Assembly (NCBI GenBank): GCA_023438065.1
Contig: JAEXRH010000012.1
Location: forward strand, 248,001 to 312,000
Reading direction: 5' to 3'
Length of the DNA stretch: 64,000 nt
From: Spirochaetota bacterium
GTDB lineage: Bacteria > Spirochaetota > Spirochaetia > Treponematales > Treponemataceae
This document shows positions 42,606 through 51,516 of this stretch, in pieces. The number at the start of each line of letters is the position of its first letter. The first letter of the stretch is position 1. Made by a program: the position numbers and the translations under genes. The notes beneath the pieces are model-generated. The model was given only the letters and a program-made list of their open reading frames with translations, did not search any database and was not told the origin of the DNA.

Positions 42606-43730
42606 TTATTTCGAGTTGATGAAGCCCATGAACGCTGCCTTGTTCTCGGTCGGGCTTTCTTTCGGCCGCCCGAGATCCTTGCGAGACCCCTTGCGAGTCC
42701 TGATCTCGATGAGCGTCGTAACGCGCTCTCTCGAGGAGAGCGCGGTCGCGAGCTCCGCTTTCGTACTGACCGTGAGCGCCTTCTGGTATCCCGCCGCAAT
42801 AGCGATTGCGGGTATGTCGATATCGAGCGCGACCGTTGGCTGTCCGCCGACAGAGTCGTGCGCTCCGTTATTGATGACGATGTGCCTGAGGTTTTTCGGC
42901 TTCCGCGTGCCGATCGTCGTAAGTCCTCCCGCCTGCATGATAAGCGCGCCGTCGCCGTCGATGCAGGTGACGAGCCTTTCCTGTTTCGCGAGCGCTATCG
43001 CGAGGGCGATCTGCGAGGCGTGGCCCATGGAACCGACGGTGAGAAAATCCTGGGCATGTCCCTGTCCCCGCTTTTCTCGAAGCTCGTAGAGCTCTCTCGA
43101 AGCCATGCCGGTCGTGGAAACGAATATCTCGGACGCGTCGGAGGAAAGCATGACGGCTTCGATGGCCTCTTCCCTCGTCATCTCGGCCTCGACCTTTCGG
43201 TCATTTACGAGCGCGTAGGGCCCGAAGGTATCCTTACGGACGACGAAGGCATAGGGGGCGTTGCGTTCCCTGACGTTCCGGTAGCACTCGTCGATCTGCG
43301 CCTGAAGGGCTGCCTCATCCGAGGTCATGACCGAGTAGGGGATGCCCATCGCCTCGAGAAGCGAGCAGGTGACCTTGCCCTGCTTGACGTGCTGAGGTTC
43401 GTCGTGGACGCCGGGCTCGCCGCGCCATCCGATGACGAGGACGAGCGGGATCTCGTAGACGTCGGGGTCGACGAGCGAGAGAAGCGGGTTTACGGCGTTG
43501 CCGATGCCGGAGTTTTGCATGTAGACGAGCGGTATCTTGCCGGTCGAAAGATGGTAGCCGGCGGCGAGCGCCACGGCGCTTCCCTCGTTCGCGGAGATGA
43601 AGTGTTTCGACCCGTCGGCGTGGTCGGTGACATATGCGCAAAAGTTCTTGAGAAGGGAGTCGGGAACCCCCGCGAAGAAATCGGTTCCGTTCTTTGCCAG
43701 AGCGTCGAAAAAGAATTTCGGGTCGATCAT
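42606..43730 (-). CDS. ppd: Phosphonopyruvate decarboxylase
   Basis: A 374-residue thiamine-diphosphate enzyme converting phosphonopyruvate to phosphonoacetaldehyde, the step that makes the PEP-mutase equilibrium favourable. It has FFAGVPDSLLKNF (17-30), catalytic NEGSAVALAAGYHL (Glu49), SGIGNAVNPL, and the TPP-Mg motif CIDGDGALIMQAG (256-268) with INNGAHDSVGGQPT. The ATG at 43730 is family-like; the frame is open further upstream. It lies 14 bases after pepM and 16 bases before pntC. Confidence 0.95.
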   Translation of the reverse strand: MIDPKFFFDALAKNGTDFFAGVPDSLLKNFCAYVTDHADGSKHFISANEGSAVALAAGYHLSTGKIPLVYMQNSGIGNAVNPLLSLVDPDVYEIPLVLVIGWRGEPGVHDEPQHVKQGKVTCSLLEAMGIPYSVMTSDEAALQAQIDECYRNVRERNAPYAFVVRKDTFGPYALVNDRKVEAEMTREEAIEAVMLSSDASEIFVSTTGMASRELYELREKRGQGHAQDFLTVGSMGHASQIALAIALAKQERLVTCIDGDGALIMQAGGLTTIGTRKPKNLRHIVINNGAHDSVGGQPTVALDIDIPAIAIAAGYQKALTVSTKAELATALSSRERVTTLIEIRTRKGSRKDLGRPKESPTENKAAFMGFINSK

Positions 43731-43744
43731 GTTCCTCGTACTCC

Positions 43745-45043
43745 TTACTTCGTCCCGGGAATGAGCTCGAGGATCTGCTTGATCGGCATGCAAAGCGAGT
43801 CGGCTTCCTTCGATCGTTCGTTCACGAGGATCGTCTCGGCTACCTTCACCATCGCGGGGTATGAGGCGCGGAGCATGTGATTCGCGTAAATCACGATGTT
43901 CGCCCCCCACGCGCGGAGTTCATTCTCGGTAAACTGATTGTAGGTGGTCGGGACGAGCACGATGGGGACGTTCTTGTATTCCATCCGGAATTTCTCGCAG
44001 AACTCCTTTATGTCGTCGCCCGATTTTTCCTTGCTGTGGATCATGACGCCGTCGGCGCCTGCCTTGACGTACGCGAACGCGCGCTCGAGCGCGTCGGAGA
44101 CGGGAAGTCCCGCGATGAGGCTCTCGAGACGGGCGATGATCATGAAGTCTTTCGTAACCTGGGCTTTCTTGCCGGCGCTGATCTTTTCGCAGAACTCCGG
44201 GATCGTCGCGAGGTTCTGCTCGACGTCGGTACCGAAAAGGGAGTTTTTCTTGAGGCCGACCTTATCCTCGATGATGACGGCCGAAATGCCGTTCCTTTCG
44301 AGCGTCCGCACGGTAAAGACGAAATGCTCGGTGAGCCCACCGGTGTCGCCGTCGAAGATGATCGGCTTGGTGGTACACTCGAGAATGTTTGTGAGGTCCT
44401 GGAGCCTCGTCGTGAGGTCGACGGCCTCGATGTCGGGCTTCCCCTTGCACGTGGAGTCCGTCAGGCTCGAGGACCACATCCCGTCATAGCTGTGGATCCC
44501 GTCGTCCTTGGAAACCTCGATATTCTCGATGATGAGCCCGGAAAGGCCCGAGTGCGCTTCCATGATTCGAACGACGGGTTTCGCCTCGATGAGCCGCCTC
44601 AGCGTTTTCATGCGAATCTCGGGTGTCGTCCCGAGGGCTTTAAGGGTCTCGTTGAGCGCGGAGGAGTTGATTCCCTTCGTGTAGGGGACTTCCACGACCT
44701 CGCCACCCTGAGCTTTCATGACCTCGTAGACTTCCTCGCGTATCTTGCTCAAGGGGCCGGTCTTCCAGTCGTCGCCGTGAATGATGAAGTCCGGCTTGAG
44801 CTTCTTGAGATTGGGAACGTAGCTCCAGTCCTCTTGGGGAACCACGCGCGCGACTCCCTTCAGGCTCTCGACGACCTGTTTTCGCTGCTCGTACGTTAGA
44901 TACGGCAGCCTCTTGTGGGACGCGATCGCCGAGTCGGTTAGAAGGCCTATCGTCAGTTCGCCGAGTTTGGCGGCCTCGCCTATGATGTTGATGATTCCGG
45001 GATGGATTATATCTCCGGTCATTCCCAAGTAGACAGTTTTCAT
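43745..45043 (-). CDS. pepM: Phosphoenolpyruvate mutase with N-terminal nucleotidyltransferase-like domain
   Basis: A 432-residue protein. Residues 1-135 resemble the cytidylyltransferase-like family (YLGMTGDIIHPGI, then PDFIIHGDDWKTG). The HxGH signature is degenerate (HPGI), so catalysis by this part is doubtful. Residues ~150-432 are an isocitrate-lyase-fold mutase: DGDTGG (231-236) and EDKVGLKKNS (259-268), the exact PEP-mutase hallmark that excludes carboxyPEP hydrolases. It makes phosphonopyruvate from PEP, the C-P bond-forming step. The ATG at 45043 has GAGG upstream. It starts the pepM-ppd-pntC group, 63 bases after rfbB. Confidence 0.95.
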   Translation of the reverse strand: MKTVYLGMTGDIIHPGIINIIGEAAKLGELTIGLLTDSAIASHKRLPYLTYEQRKQVVESLKGVARVVPQEDWSYVPNLKKLKPDFIIHGDDWKTGPLSKIREEVYEVMKAQGGEVVEVPYTKGINSSALNETLKALGTTPEIRMKTLRRLIEAKPVVRIMEAHSGLSGLIIENIEVSKDDGIHSYDGMWSSSLTDSTCKGKPDIEAVDLTTRLQDLTNILECTTKPIIFDGDTGGLTEHFVFTVRTLERNGISAVIIEDKVGLKKNSLFGTDVEQNLATIPEFCEKISAGKKAQVTKDFMIIARLESLIAGLPVSDALERAFAYVKAGADGVMIHSKEKSGDDIKEFCEKFRMEYKNVPIVLVPTTYNQFTENELRAWGANIVIYANHMLRASYPAMVKVAETILVNERSKEADSLCMPIKQILELIPGTK

Positions 45044-45106
45044 TGGTACCTCGCATGAGCTCTGTTCTGAATCATACATAAAAAAGCATGTTGTAGCTAT
45101 TGTCGC

Positions 45107-46195
45107 TTAACGTTTTTCGTAATTACTGTCGATCCACTTGCGGTACTCTCCGCTCTGGACCTGCTTTACCCAGTCGCCATTCGCGAGATACCAGTCCACG
45201 GTTCTCGAAAGGCCTTCCTCGAAGGTAACGCTCTGTTTCCATCCGAGTTCCCGTTTCAGTTTCGAGCAGTCGATCGCGTAACGCCGGTCATGTCCCGGTC
45301 GATCCTTTACGTACGCGATCGTGGAACGGATCTTCCCGGGGTCAAGTCCCGCTTTTTCGGCGACTATGTCGATGAGCTTATGGAGAAGGCTAATATTCTC
45401 CCACTCGTTTTCGCCGCCGATATTGTACTTCTCGCCGGTCTTTCCCTGGTTCACGATAGCCCATACGGCGGTATTGTGATCCTCGACGAAGAGCCAGTCG
45501 CGGATATTCTTCCCGTCGCCGTAAACGGGGAGCGGCTTTCCCGAAAGCATGTTGAGTATCATGAGCGGGATGAGCTTCTCGGGAAAGTGATACGGGCCGT
45601 AATTGTTGGAGCAATTCGAGAGAGTTACGGGGAGCCCGTAGGTATGGTGCCAGGCGAAAACGAGATGATCGCTCGAGGCCTTGCTCGCGGAATAGGGCGA
45701 GCGGGGGTCGTAAGGGGTCGTCTCGGTAAAGTAGCCCGTGTCCCCGAGGGAGCCATAGACTTCGTCCGTGCTGACGTGATGGAAGAGAACGTCGGCACGC
45801 ATGGCGCCATCCGATTTTGTCCACGCGTTTCGCGCGACGTCGAGAAGGGTATAGGTCCCGATTACGTTCGTCTTGATGAACGCGTCGGGCCCGAGGATCG
45901 AACGGTCCACGTGGCTTTCCGCGGCGAAGTGTATCACCGTGTCGATGTCGTGTTTTTTGAAGATTGCCTCGACGGCCGCGCGATCGGTGATGTCGGCGCG
46001 CTCGAAAAAATACCGTTTGCCTCCCCAGTCACGCTCGATGTCGGCGAGACTCGACGCGTTTCCCGCGTAGGTAAGCGCGTCGAGATTCACCACCTTCCCC
46101 GCGAAACCCGGGGTTTTCTGAAGCAAGACGTGAATGAAATTGCAACCGATGAAACCGGCTCCGCCGGTGACGAGTATGTTTGTCAGCGCTCGCAT
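45107..46195 (-). CDS. rfbB: dTDP-glucose 4,6-dehydratase
   Basis: A 362-residue short-chain dehydrogenase-type enzyme, second step of dTDP-L-rhamnose synthesis. It shows TGGAGFIGCNFIHVL (NAD loop), HFAAESHVDRSI, HVSTDEVYGSLGDTG and the catalytic SPYSASKASSDHL, all of RmlB type. Length is normal (~350). It is the fourth of rfbA-rfbC-rfbD-rfbB, transcribed in that order, 20 bases after rfbD. The 63-base gap to pepM carries only a weak TATGAT -10-like box (45076-45071, minus). Confidence 0.95.
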   Translation of the reverse strand: MRALTNILVTGGAGFIGCNFIHVLLQKTPGFAGKVVNLDALTYAGNASSLADIERDWGGKRYFFERADITDRAAVEAIFKKHDIDTVIHFAAESHVDRSILGPDAFIKTNVIGTYTLLDVARNAWTKSDGAMRADVLFHHVSTDEVYGSLGDTGYFTETTPYDPRSPYSASKASSDHLVFAWHHTYGLPVTLSNCSNNYGPYHFPEKLIPLMILNMLSGKPLPVYGDGKNIRDWLFVEDHNTAVWAIVNQGKTGEKYNIGGENEWENISLLHKLIDIVAEKAGLDPGKIRSTIAYVKDRPGHDRRYAIDCSKLKRELGWKQSVTFEEGLSRTVDWYLANGDWVKQVQSGEYRKWIDSNYEKR

Positions 46196-46215
46196 GATTT
46201 GGCCTCCTCTGTTTT

Positions 46216-47091
46216 TTACTGTCGTATTTCAAGATACTTCGAAAGGCTTTCCTGCCAGGAGGGAATCGATACTCCCAACGCGCTTTCGATCTTTCTCTTG
46301 TCGAGGACGGAATAGGGAGGGCGCCTGACCTTTGAGGGGTACTCCGCGCTCGTACAGGGAATGACGTCGCAAGCGCGCTGGATGATACCCTTTTCACGAC
46401 CAAGCCGGTATATCTCGCGGGCGAAATCGAACCACGTGATGTCCCCGTTGTTGGAGAAGTGATATATCCCGTACGGGACCGCCGGGTCGGCATCGATAAC
46501 CGTGGCGATCGTTTCGGCGAGATCGAACGCCCACGTAGGCGATCCGCGCTGATCGTTCACGACTTTAATGGCGTCTTTCTCGCCCATGAGACGGATCATC
46601 GTCTTCACGAAATTATTTCCGTATTGGCCGTAGAGCCATGCCGTCCTGATAATCAAGGTGCGCGGGTTCGCGGCGAGCGCGATCCGTTCGCCGTCGCGTT
46701 TCGTGAGCCCGTAATACCCGGTGGGGTCGGTGTCGTCGTCTTCCCGGTAGGGGCGATCGCCGTCTCCGTTGAAGACGTAATCGGTGGATATGTGGAGGAA
46801 CGAGGCGCCTACTTCATTCGCGATGAGCGCGAGAATCCCCGGCGCCCGTACGTTCAGTCGTTCGCAGAGTTCCCTGTCGTCCTCGGCCTTGTCGACCGCC
46901 GTGTACGCCGCGCAGTTGACTATCCAATCGAGCCCGCCCTTGCGGTCGAGCTCACGCGCGAAGGATCGTACGGTCTCTTCGTTCGTCACGTCAACCTCGC
47001 GGTCGGTTCCGACGCATTCGCTCCCGCGCGACTCGATGACGCGAGAGAGTTCGGTACCGAGCATCCCTTTGTTTCCGACGAGCCAAATCAT
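46216..47091 (-). CDS. rfbD: dTDP-4-dehydrorhamnose reductase
   Basis: A 291-residue reductase, last step to dTDP-L-rhamnose. It has WLVGNKGMLGTELSRVI (NADPH loop), NCAAYTAVDKAEDD, HISTDYVFNGDGDRPY, YGLTKRDGER (Tyr-Lys pair) and RTAWLYGQYGNNFVKTM, all RmlD-type. Its start overlaps the rfbC stop by four bases. Nothing is unusual in the sequence. Confidence 0.95.
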   Translation of the reverse strand: MIWLVGNKGMLGTELSRVIESRGSECVGTDREVDVTNEETVRSFARELDRKGGLDWIVNCAAYTAVDKAEDDRELCERLNVRAPGILALIANEVGASFLHISTDYVFNGDGDRPYREDDDTDPTGYYGLTKRDGERIALAANPRTLIIRTAWLYGQYGNNFVKTMIRLMGEKDAIKVVNDQRGSPTWAFDLAETIATVIDADPAVPYGIYHFSNNGDITWFDFAREIYRLGREKGIIQRACDVIPCTSAEYPSKVRRPPYSVLDKRKIESALGVSIPSWQESLSKYLEIRQ

Positions 47092-47624
47092 ACGCCGAAC
47101 CCAGGATGCTTTTTATCCTTGTCTGAAAGGGCAAATTCCATGCCTATGTCCGGCCAGACGATGCCGATCCCGGGATCGTTCCACATGAAACCGCCCTCGT
47201 CCTCGGGGTGATAAAACTCCGTGCATTTATAGGCAAATATCGCGGTTTCGCTGAGAACGAGAAAACCGTGGGCGAATCCCTCGGGGATGTAGAACATGTT
47301 GTTCTTCTCGCCCGATAGCGTCACGGCGTGCCATTTGCCGTATGTCGGGGAATCTTTTCTGTTGTCGACGGCCACGTCGAATACCTCGCCCTCAATGACC
47401 CTGACGAGCTTCCCTTGGGGATACTCCTTCTGGAAATGAAGTCCGCGAAGGACCCCCTTGACCGATCTTGACTGATTGTCCTGCACGAAGCGCATCGTAA
47501 GCCCGGCGGAGGCGAAATCGCGCTCCGACCAGGACTCGAAGAAAGCGCCGCGACTGTCGCCGAACACCTTCGGCTGAATCTCGTAAAGTCCCTCGATGGC
47601 ACAACTCGTTACCGTTATTGGCAT
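47088..47624 (-). CDS. rfbC: dTDP-4-dehydrorhamnose 3,5-epimerase
   Basis: A 178-residue cupin-fold epimerase. It contains DSRGAFFESWSERDF, FVQDNQSRSVKGVLRGLHFQ (catalytic His and Arg), VFDVAVDNRKDSPTYG, YIPEGFAHGFLVLSE and WNDPGIGIVWP, the RmlC pattern. Length is normal. It starts three bases after the rfbA stop. Confidence 0.95.
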   Translation of the reverse strand: MPITVTSCAIEGLYEIQPKVFGDSRGAFFESWSERDFASAGLTMRFVQDNQSRSVKGVLRGLHFQKEYPQGKLVRVIEGEVFDVAVDNRKDSPTYGKWHAVTLSGEKNNMFYIPEGFAHGFLVLSETAIFAYKCTEFYHPEDEGGFMWNDPGIGIVWPDIGMEFALSDKDKKHPGFGV

Positions 47625-47627
47625 GGC

Positions 47628-48503
47628 TCAGTGGTTCTCCGCGATGAATGAAAGATACTCGCCGTACTCGGTCTTGTATCCGGCTGCGAGGGCAAGAAGG
47701 GCCTTTCGATCGATCCAGCCGTTCGCGTACGCTATTTCCTCGATGCACGAGACGTACATGCCCTGGCGTTTCTGTATGGTCGCGATGAAGTTGGACGCCT
47801 CGAGAAGCCCGTCGTAGGTGCCCGTGTCAAGCCAGGCCATTCCCCGTCCGAGCATCTCGACGGAAAGCTTCCCCTCGGCGAGGTAGGCGTTGTTGACCGC
47901 GGTAATCTCGATCTCTCCCCGCGCCGAGGGCTTAACCTCGCTCGCGATCTTGACGACCGAGTTGTCGAAAAAGTAGAGGCCCGGCACGGCGAAACGGGAG
48001 CGTGGTTCTTGGGGTTTCTCCTCGATCGAGATTGCCTTGCCTGTCGAGTCGAATTCAACGACGCCGTACGAGGTCGGGTCTTTCACGTAGTATCCGAAAA
48101 TAACCCCGCCGCCTGAAGACTCGACCTTGCTCACGGCGTCCTTGAGCGTGGCGCTGAAGCTTCTGCCGTAGAAGATGTTGTCGCCAAGAACGAGCGCGCA
48201 GGAAGAATCGCCGATGAAATCCTTGCCAATGATGAACGCGTCAGCGAGTCCGCGAGGGCTTTCCTGAACCTTGTACTCGAAGCGCATGCCGAGCCATTCG
48301 CCCGTGCCGAACAGCTCGCGGAACAGGCCGATGTCCCTCGGCGTCGAGATGATGAGTACTTCCCGTATGCCTGCAAGCATGAGCACCGAGAGGGGATAGT
48401 AGACCATCGGTTTGTCGTACAGCGGCAGGATCTGCTTGGATACTGCCTTGGTTATGGGGTAAAGCCTCGTGCCGGCTCCTCCCGCGAGGATGATTCCTTT
48501 CAC
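47628..48503 (-). CDS. rfbA: Glucose-1-phosphate thymidylyltransferase
   Basis: A 291-residue RmlA-type nucleotidyltransferase making dTDP-glucose. It has LAGGAGTRLYPITKAVSKQI, KPMVYYPLSVLMLAGIREV, LGDNIFYG (metal Asp) and WLDTGTYDGLLEASNFI. The start is GTG at 48503 with GGAG six to seven bases upstream. It is separated from the upstream GT4 gene by 93 bases, the largest gap in the block, so an internal promoter is possible; TACAAT lies on the minus strand there, but without a well-spaced -35. Confidence 0.95.
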   Translation of the reverse strand: MKGIILAGGAGTRLYPITKAVSKQILPLYDKPMVYYPLSVLMLAGIREVLIISTPRDIGLFRELFGTGEWLGMRFEYKVQESPRGLADAFIIGKDFIGDSSCALVLGDNIFYGRSFSATLKDAVSKVESSGGGVIFGYYVKDPTSYGVVEFDSTGKAISIEEKPQEPRSRFAVPGLYFFDNSVVKIASEVKPSARGEIEITAVNNAYLAEGKLSVEMLGRGMAWLDTGTYDGLLEASNFIATIQKRQGMYVSCIEEIAYANGWIDRKALLALAAGYKTEYGEYLSFIAENH

Positions 48504-48596
48504 TTTTTTCTCCTATGCTTGCGTTTATTTCGTATTCATTCGATTGTATCCGGCTACGCGGCGAAAGCACCCGTCAAAGGCCCATGATAGCGGCGG

Positions 48597-49790
48597 TCAT
48601 TCGTTCGGTACGTCGGAAAAGGCATGCATGTGCGAGAGAAACCGCTCTGCCCAGTCAAACCGAAACGGCAAGGCGCGCTCTTGGCACAGTGCGCGAACTT
48701 TTCCATAAAAGCCCGTATCCCTGACGCACAGTTCTATTCTGTTCGCGATTTCCTGCGAGTCGCCGAGGGGAAAAAGCAACTCTGGATATTTGAGGATCTC
48801 CGGTATTCCGCCGATGTCCGACGCGATGACGGGGCAACCGGTATGGAGGGCCTCGAGAATCGTGTCCGGGAATGCGTCATAGAGCGTCGGGTAGACCATC
48901 AGGTCGGAGCGCTCCAGAAACGGGAAGGGCATGGTGTATCCCTCAAAGGAAACCATATCGGCTATGTCGAGGGACTTGACCAGGGAAAAGGCCTTCTCGT
49001 CGCCGGAAATTTTCCCGAGCACGGAAAGCCGGAGCTCTGCGAATCCGCGTTTCTTGAGAATTGCGAGCGCCTCGAGAAGGTTCTGAAGTCCTTTGCTGAG
49101 AGAAAGCGACCCGACATACACGAGCGACCTCACCGAACGCGACCTGTTGACGTCTTGCGTGTCGGGGGTAAAGCGCGGAAGGCCGATGTTTCCGGGAATT
49201 ATGACCGTACGAACTCTGCGTTCGGCGAATCTGACCCGTTTGAGGAAAATATCCCGATCGAGCGAATTCTGAAAGGTTATCAAATCCGAATGACGCGCGA
49301 TGCTCATCTCGCGAAGCCGGTCTTTCGCGTTATACGCGAAGGAAAGCGCATACTCCCTGGGGGTGTATGCCCGGTATTTTCTGAGTAGTTTCGCCCTTGT
49401 AATGTCGTTGCATCGAAACGCGAAAAAGAGTTTCGCGGAAAGGCGGTGTTTCAGGTACAATGCGGAGGGAAAATGAATGTCTCCGTGAACGTGGATCCAA
49501 TCAACGCGATCCATGCCCGAGGAGGAAAGCTCGCTCGCGATGAGCGGGAAATTATCGCGTATTCCTTTCTTGAAAAGGAATGACGTCGGGGGAAAGCCCT
49601 TACGCACGTAGTTTACGGTAATGTCAACTCGTCTGAAGTGGCGCGGTTCGTACGCGAGTCGCGTATTCATGATAACGGCAACACGGCAGCCTTTTTCCGC
49701 GAGGGACTCCATCAACTCGAGATATCGCCTGTTCGCGCCGGTGCGCATCTCGTTATTGAGAAAAATGCCCAGTATCGAAAGTGACTTCAT
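48597..49790 (-). CDS. Glycosyltransferase family 4 (GT-B)
   Basis: A 397-residue GT-B enzyme. The N-terminal domain has MRTGANRRYLELMESLAEKG and VDWIHVHGDIHFPSAL; the C-terminal domain has VYVGSLSLSKGLQNLLEAL, MVYPTLYDAFPDTILEALH (EX7E pair) and GCPVIASDIGGIPEI. It is a GT4 retaining enzyme; donor unknown, perhaps rhamnose or mannose given the precursors made next door. It overlaps the GINT1-like gene by four bases. Confidence 0.88.
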   Translation of the reverse strand: MKSLSILGIFLNNEMRTGANRRYLELMESLAEKGCRVAVIMNTRLAYEPRHFRRVDITVNYVRKGFPPTSFLFKKGIRDNFPLIASELSSSGMDRVDWIHVHGDIHFPSALYLKHRLSAKLFFAFRCNDITRAKLLRKYRAYTPREYALSFAYNAKDRLREMSIARHSDLITFQNSLDRDIFLKRVRFAERRVRTVIIPGNIGLPRFTPDTQDVNRSRSVRSLVYVGSLSLSKGLQNLLEALAILKKRGFAELRLSVLGKISGDEKAFSLVKSLDIADMVSFEGYTMPFPFLERSDLMVYPTLYDAFPDTILEALHTGCPVIASDIGGIPEILKYPELLFPLGDSQEIANRIELCVRDTGFYGKVRALCQERALPFRFDWAERFLSHMHAFSDVPNE

Positions 49791-50683
49791 CGGCGTGTTC
49801 TCCCGTCGGTCAAGAGATGAAACGGCGAGAAGACGCGCGTTTTTATGTCCCGTAGCAGGTATCTGCCGCAGCGGTTATACGTATGCGTGCATACCGCGGA
49901 GTATCCGCTCTCGGGATAAATCGTCTCGATCGTTTCCTCGGCGTAATCCGTTTCCGTGAGCGTGACGATTCGCCGCAACACGGTTCGCTCGCCGTACTCG
50001 CGAACGCACGATTGAGCCGGCCTGACGAGCGAGCCATCTGCATCACGAAAGATCCTTCCCGCCATGCGCGAAAAACCCCGATCGACTATCACCGGGTTTT
50101 TGGGGTGGGGAATCCAATTGCCCGACGCGAGCGAATCGGAATGGTAAATGAAAAGAGAGTCGTTCAGGGAGGTTGTGTCGGTTTGTCGCGACGTAAAGAG
50201 CCAGAACTTTCCGTCCTTCTCGAGAATCGCCGAATCTACGGCCCGTGTGTCGGGGATGATATCGCGCACGAACTCCCACGAATCGGGAAATCGCGCGGCG
50301 CGATAGAGCGAGATGCGCCCGTTCTCGTTGCTCTCGGGTATCATGTACCAGTTATCATGTCCATCGCATTCGGTCTTGAAGACATGGGGAAAGGAGAGGT
50401 GATACTCCTTCTCGAGTATGGGATAAAACCCGGAGAAAGAGAGATCGTCGTGAAGACGAATATAACCGAGCGTTCCGTTTTGCCCCCGTATTTGCTGTTC
50501 CACGAAAACGTAATACGTACCGTCTACCTCGACGGGAAAGGGATCCGCCCAGATCCTGTCGTTCGGAGGTGCGATATTCGCGAGAACCTTTCCGTCAATG
50601 TCGCATACGAGGAGCGACCATTGCTCACGGTAGAGAAGTTTCTGGATTTTTCTGCGCAATCGCGCCTGAAACGATTTTTTCAT
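49787..50683 (-). CDS. GINT1-N-like beta-propeller protein
   Basis: A 298-residue protein built of repeated beta units. The recurring pattern is RIWADPFPVEVDGTYYVFVE, then LSFPHVFKTECDGHDNWYMI, typical of the glucosamine inositolphosphorylceramide transferase N-terminal domain, a five-bladed propeller related to GH43 glycosidases. Such domains occur in bacterial glycan loci fused or next to formyl- or glycosyltransferases. No transferase half is present here. Binding or modification of a sugar is likely. It overlaps the AraD-like gene by four bases. Confidence 0.65.
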   Translation of the reverse strand: MKKSFQARLRRKIQKLLYREQWSLLVCDIDGKVLANIAPPNDRIWADPFPVEVDGTYYVFVEQQIRGQNGTLGYIRLHDDLSFSGFYPILEKEYHLSFPHVFKTECDGHDNWYMIPESNENGRISLYRAARFPDSWEFVRDIIPDTRAVDSAILEKDGKFWLFTSRQTDTTSLNDSLFIYHSDSLASGNWIPHPKNPVIVDRGFSRMAGRIFRDADGSLVRPAQSCVREYGERTVLRRIVTLTETDYAEETIETIYPESGYSAVCTHTYNRCGRYLLRDIKTRVFSPFHLLTDGRTRR

Positions 50684-51447
50684 TTACTCTGCCCGTAGTA
50701 CGCGCCGGAACCGTGTTTTCTCGAATAATGCTTTTCGATGATATGCCCGGGAACGCGCTTTGCGCGTGGGGATATCGCCTCGGTAAGATGGGCCATTCGC
50801 GCGATTTCCTCGAGGACGACGCCGTTGTAGACCGCCTTTTCCGGCGACGATGACCAGGTAAACGGGCCGTGTCCGCCGACCAATACCATTTGGACGACGT
50901 TCGGGTCAAGGGGACGCGATTGTTTGCCGCGTACTCGCCCGGCGGGAGACATGGCGCTCGAGTCGTTCCTGAAGGCCCTCACTATCAAGCTGCCGGTTTC
51001 GCGCTCATAGTTTTCCGCGACCTCCTCTCGACTGAGATAACGGGTACAAGGCACGTCGCAGGGCAGATGATCCGCATGGGTAGTCCCGTATATCGGTATC
51101 GGTCTACACGCCTGAGCCCATGCGGTCGCGTAAGTCGAATGGGTGTGGAGTACGCTGCGTATCGTTGCCCCGTCCTTGACGGCGAGCTCCCGAAACAACG
51201 CCGCGTGCGTGGGCGTGTCCGATGACGGATTAAGAGACCCTTCGACCCTGTTTCCCTCAAGATCCACGACGGGAAACATGTCGGGCGTAAGATCGCGATA
51301 CGGAACACCGGACGGCTTGATCACGAAGACGCCACGATCGGGATCGAATACGGAAACGTTTCCCCAGGTGTAGAGAGCGAGATTGCGGGCGGGGATTTCC
51401 ATGTTCGCCTCCCATGCCTGATCCCTCAATTCGCGTATGGAGCTCAT
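50680..51447 (-). CDS. araD: L-ribulose-5-phosphate 4-epimerase-like class II aldolase (AraD family)
   Basis: A 255-residue zinc-dependent epimerase/aldolase. It has IKPSGVPYRDLTP, PSSDTPTHAALFR, VLHTHSTYATAWAQA (zinc His residues) and GTTHADHLPCDVPCTR, which match AraD/UlaF. It converts L-ribulose-5-P and D-xylulose-5-P. It is about 20 residues longer than typical, with an extra loop near SPAGRVRGKQSRPLDPN. Its place next to an SDR and a TarI-like cytidylyltransferase suggests it supplies a pentose phosphate for activation rather than for arabinose catabolism. The ATG at 51447 has GAGG upstream. Confidence 0.85.
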   Translation of the reverse strand: MSSIRELRDQAWEANMEIPARNLALYTWGNVSVFDPDRGVFVIKPSGVPYRDLTPDMFPVVDLEGNRVEGSLNPSSDTPTHAALFRELAVKDGATIRSVLHTHSTYATAWAQACRPIPIYGTTHADHLPCDVPCTRYLSREEVAENYERETGSLIVRAFRNDSSAMSPAGRVRGKQSRPLDPNVVQMVLVGGHGPFTWSSSPEKAVYNGVVLEEIARMAHLTEAISPRAKRVPGHIIEKHYSRKHGSGAYYGQSK

Positions 51448-51516
51448 TGGTACCTCTTGTTGCGTTGCGACTTTCATGAAGTCCGCGGAACCGAATCGTT
51501 TGTCTCCGGACGCGGC

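Noticed and set aside
45032..51458. Identical 12-mer GAGGTACCAATG at the starts of pepM and the araD-like gene
   Set aside because: It is only the ribosome site plus start codon; flanking bases differ, so it is not a recombination footprint.
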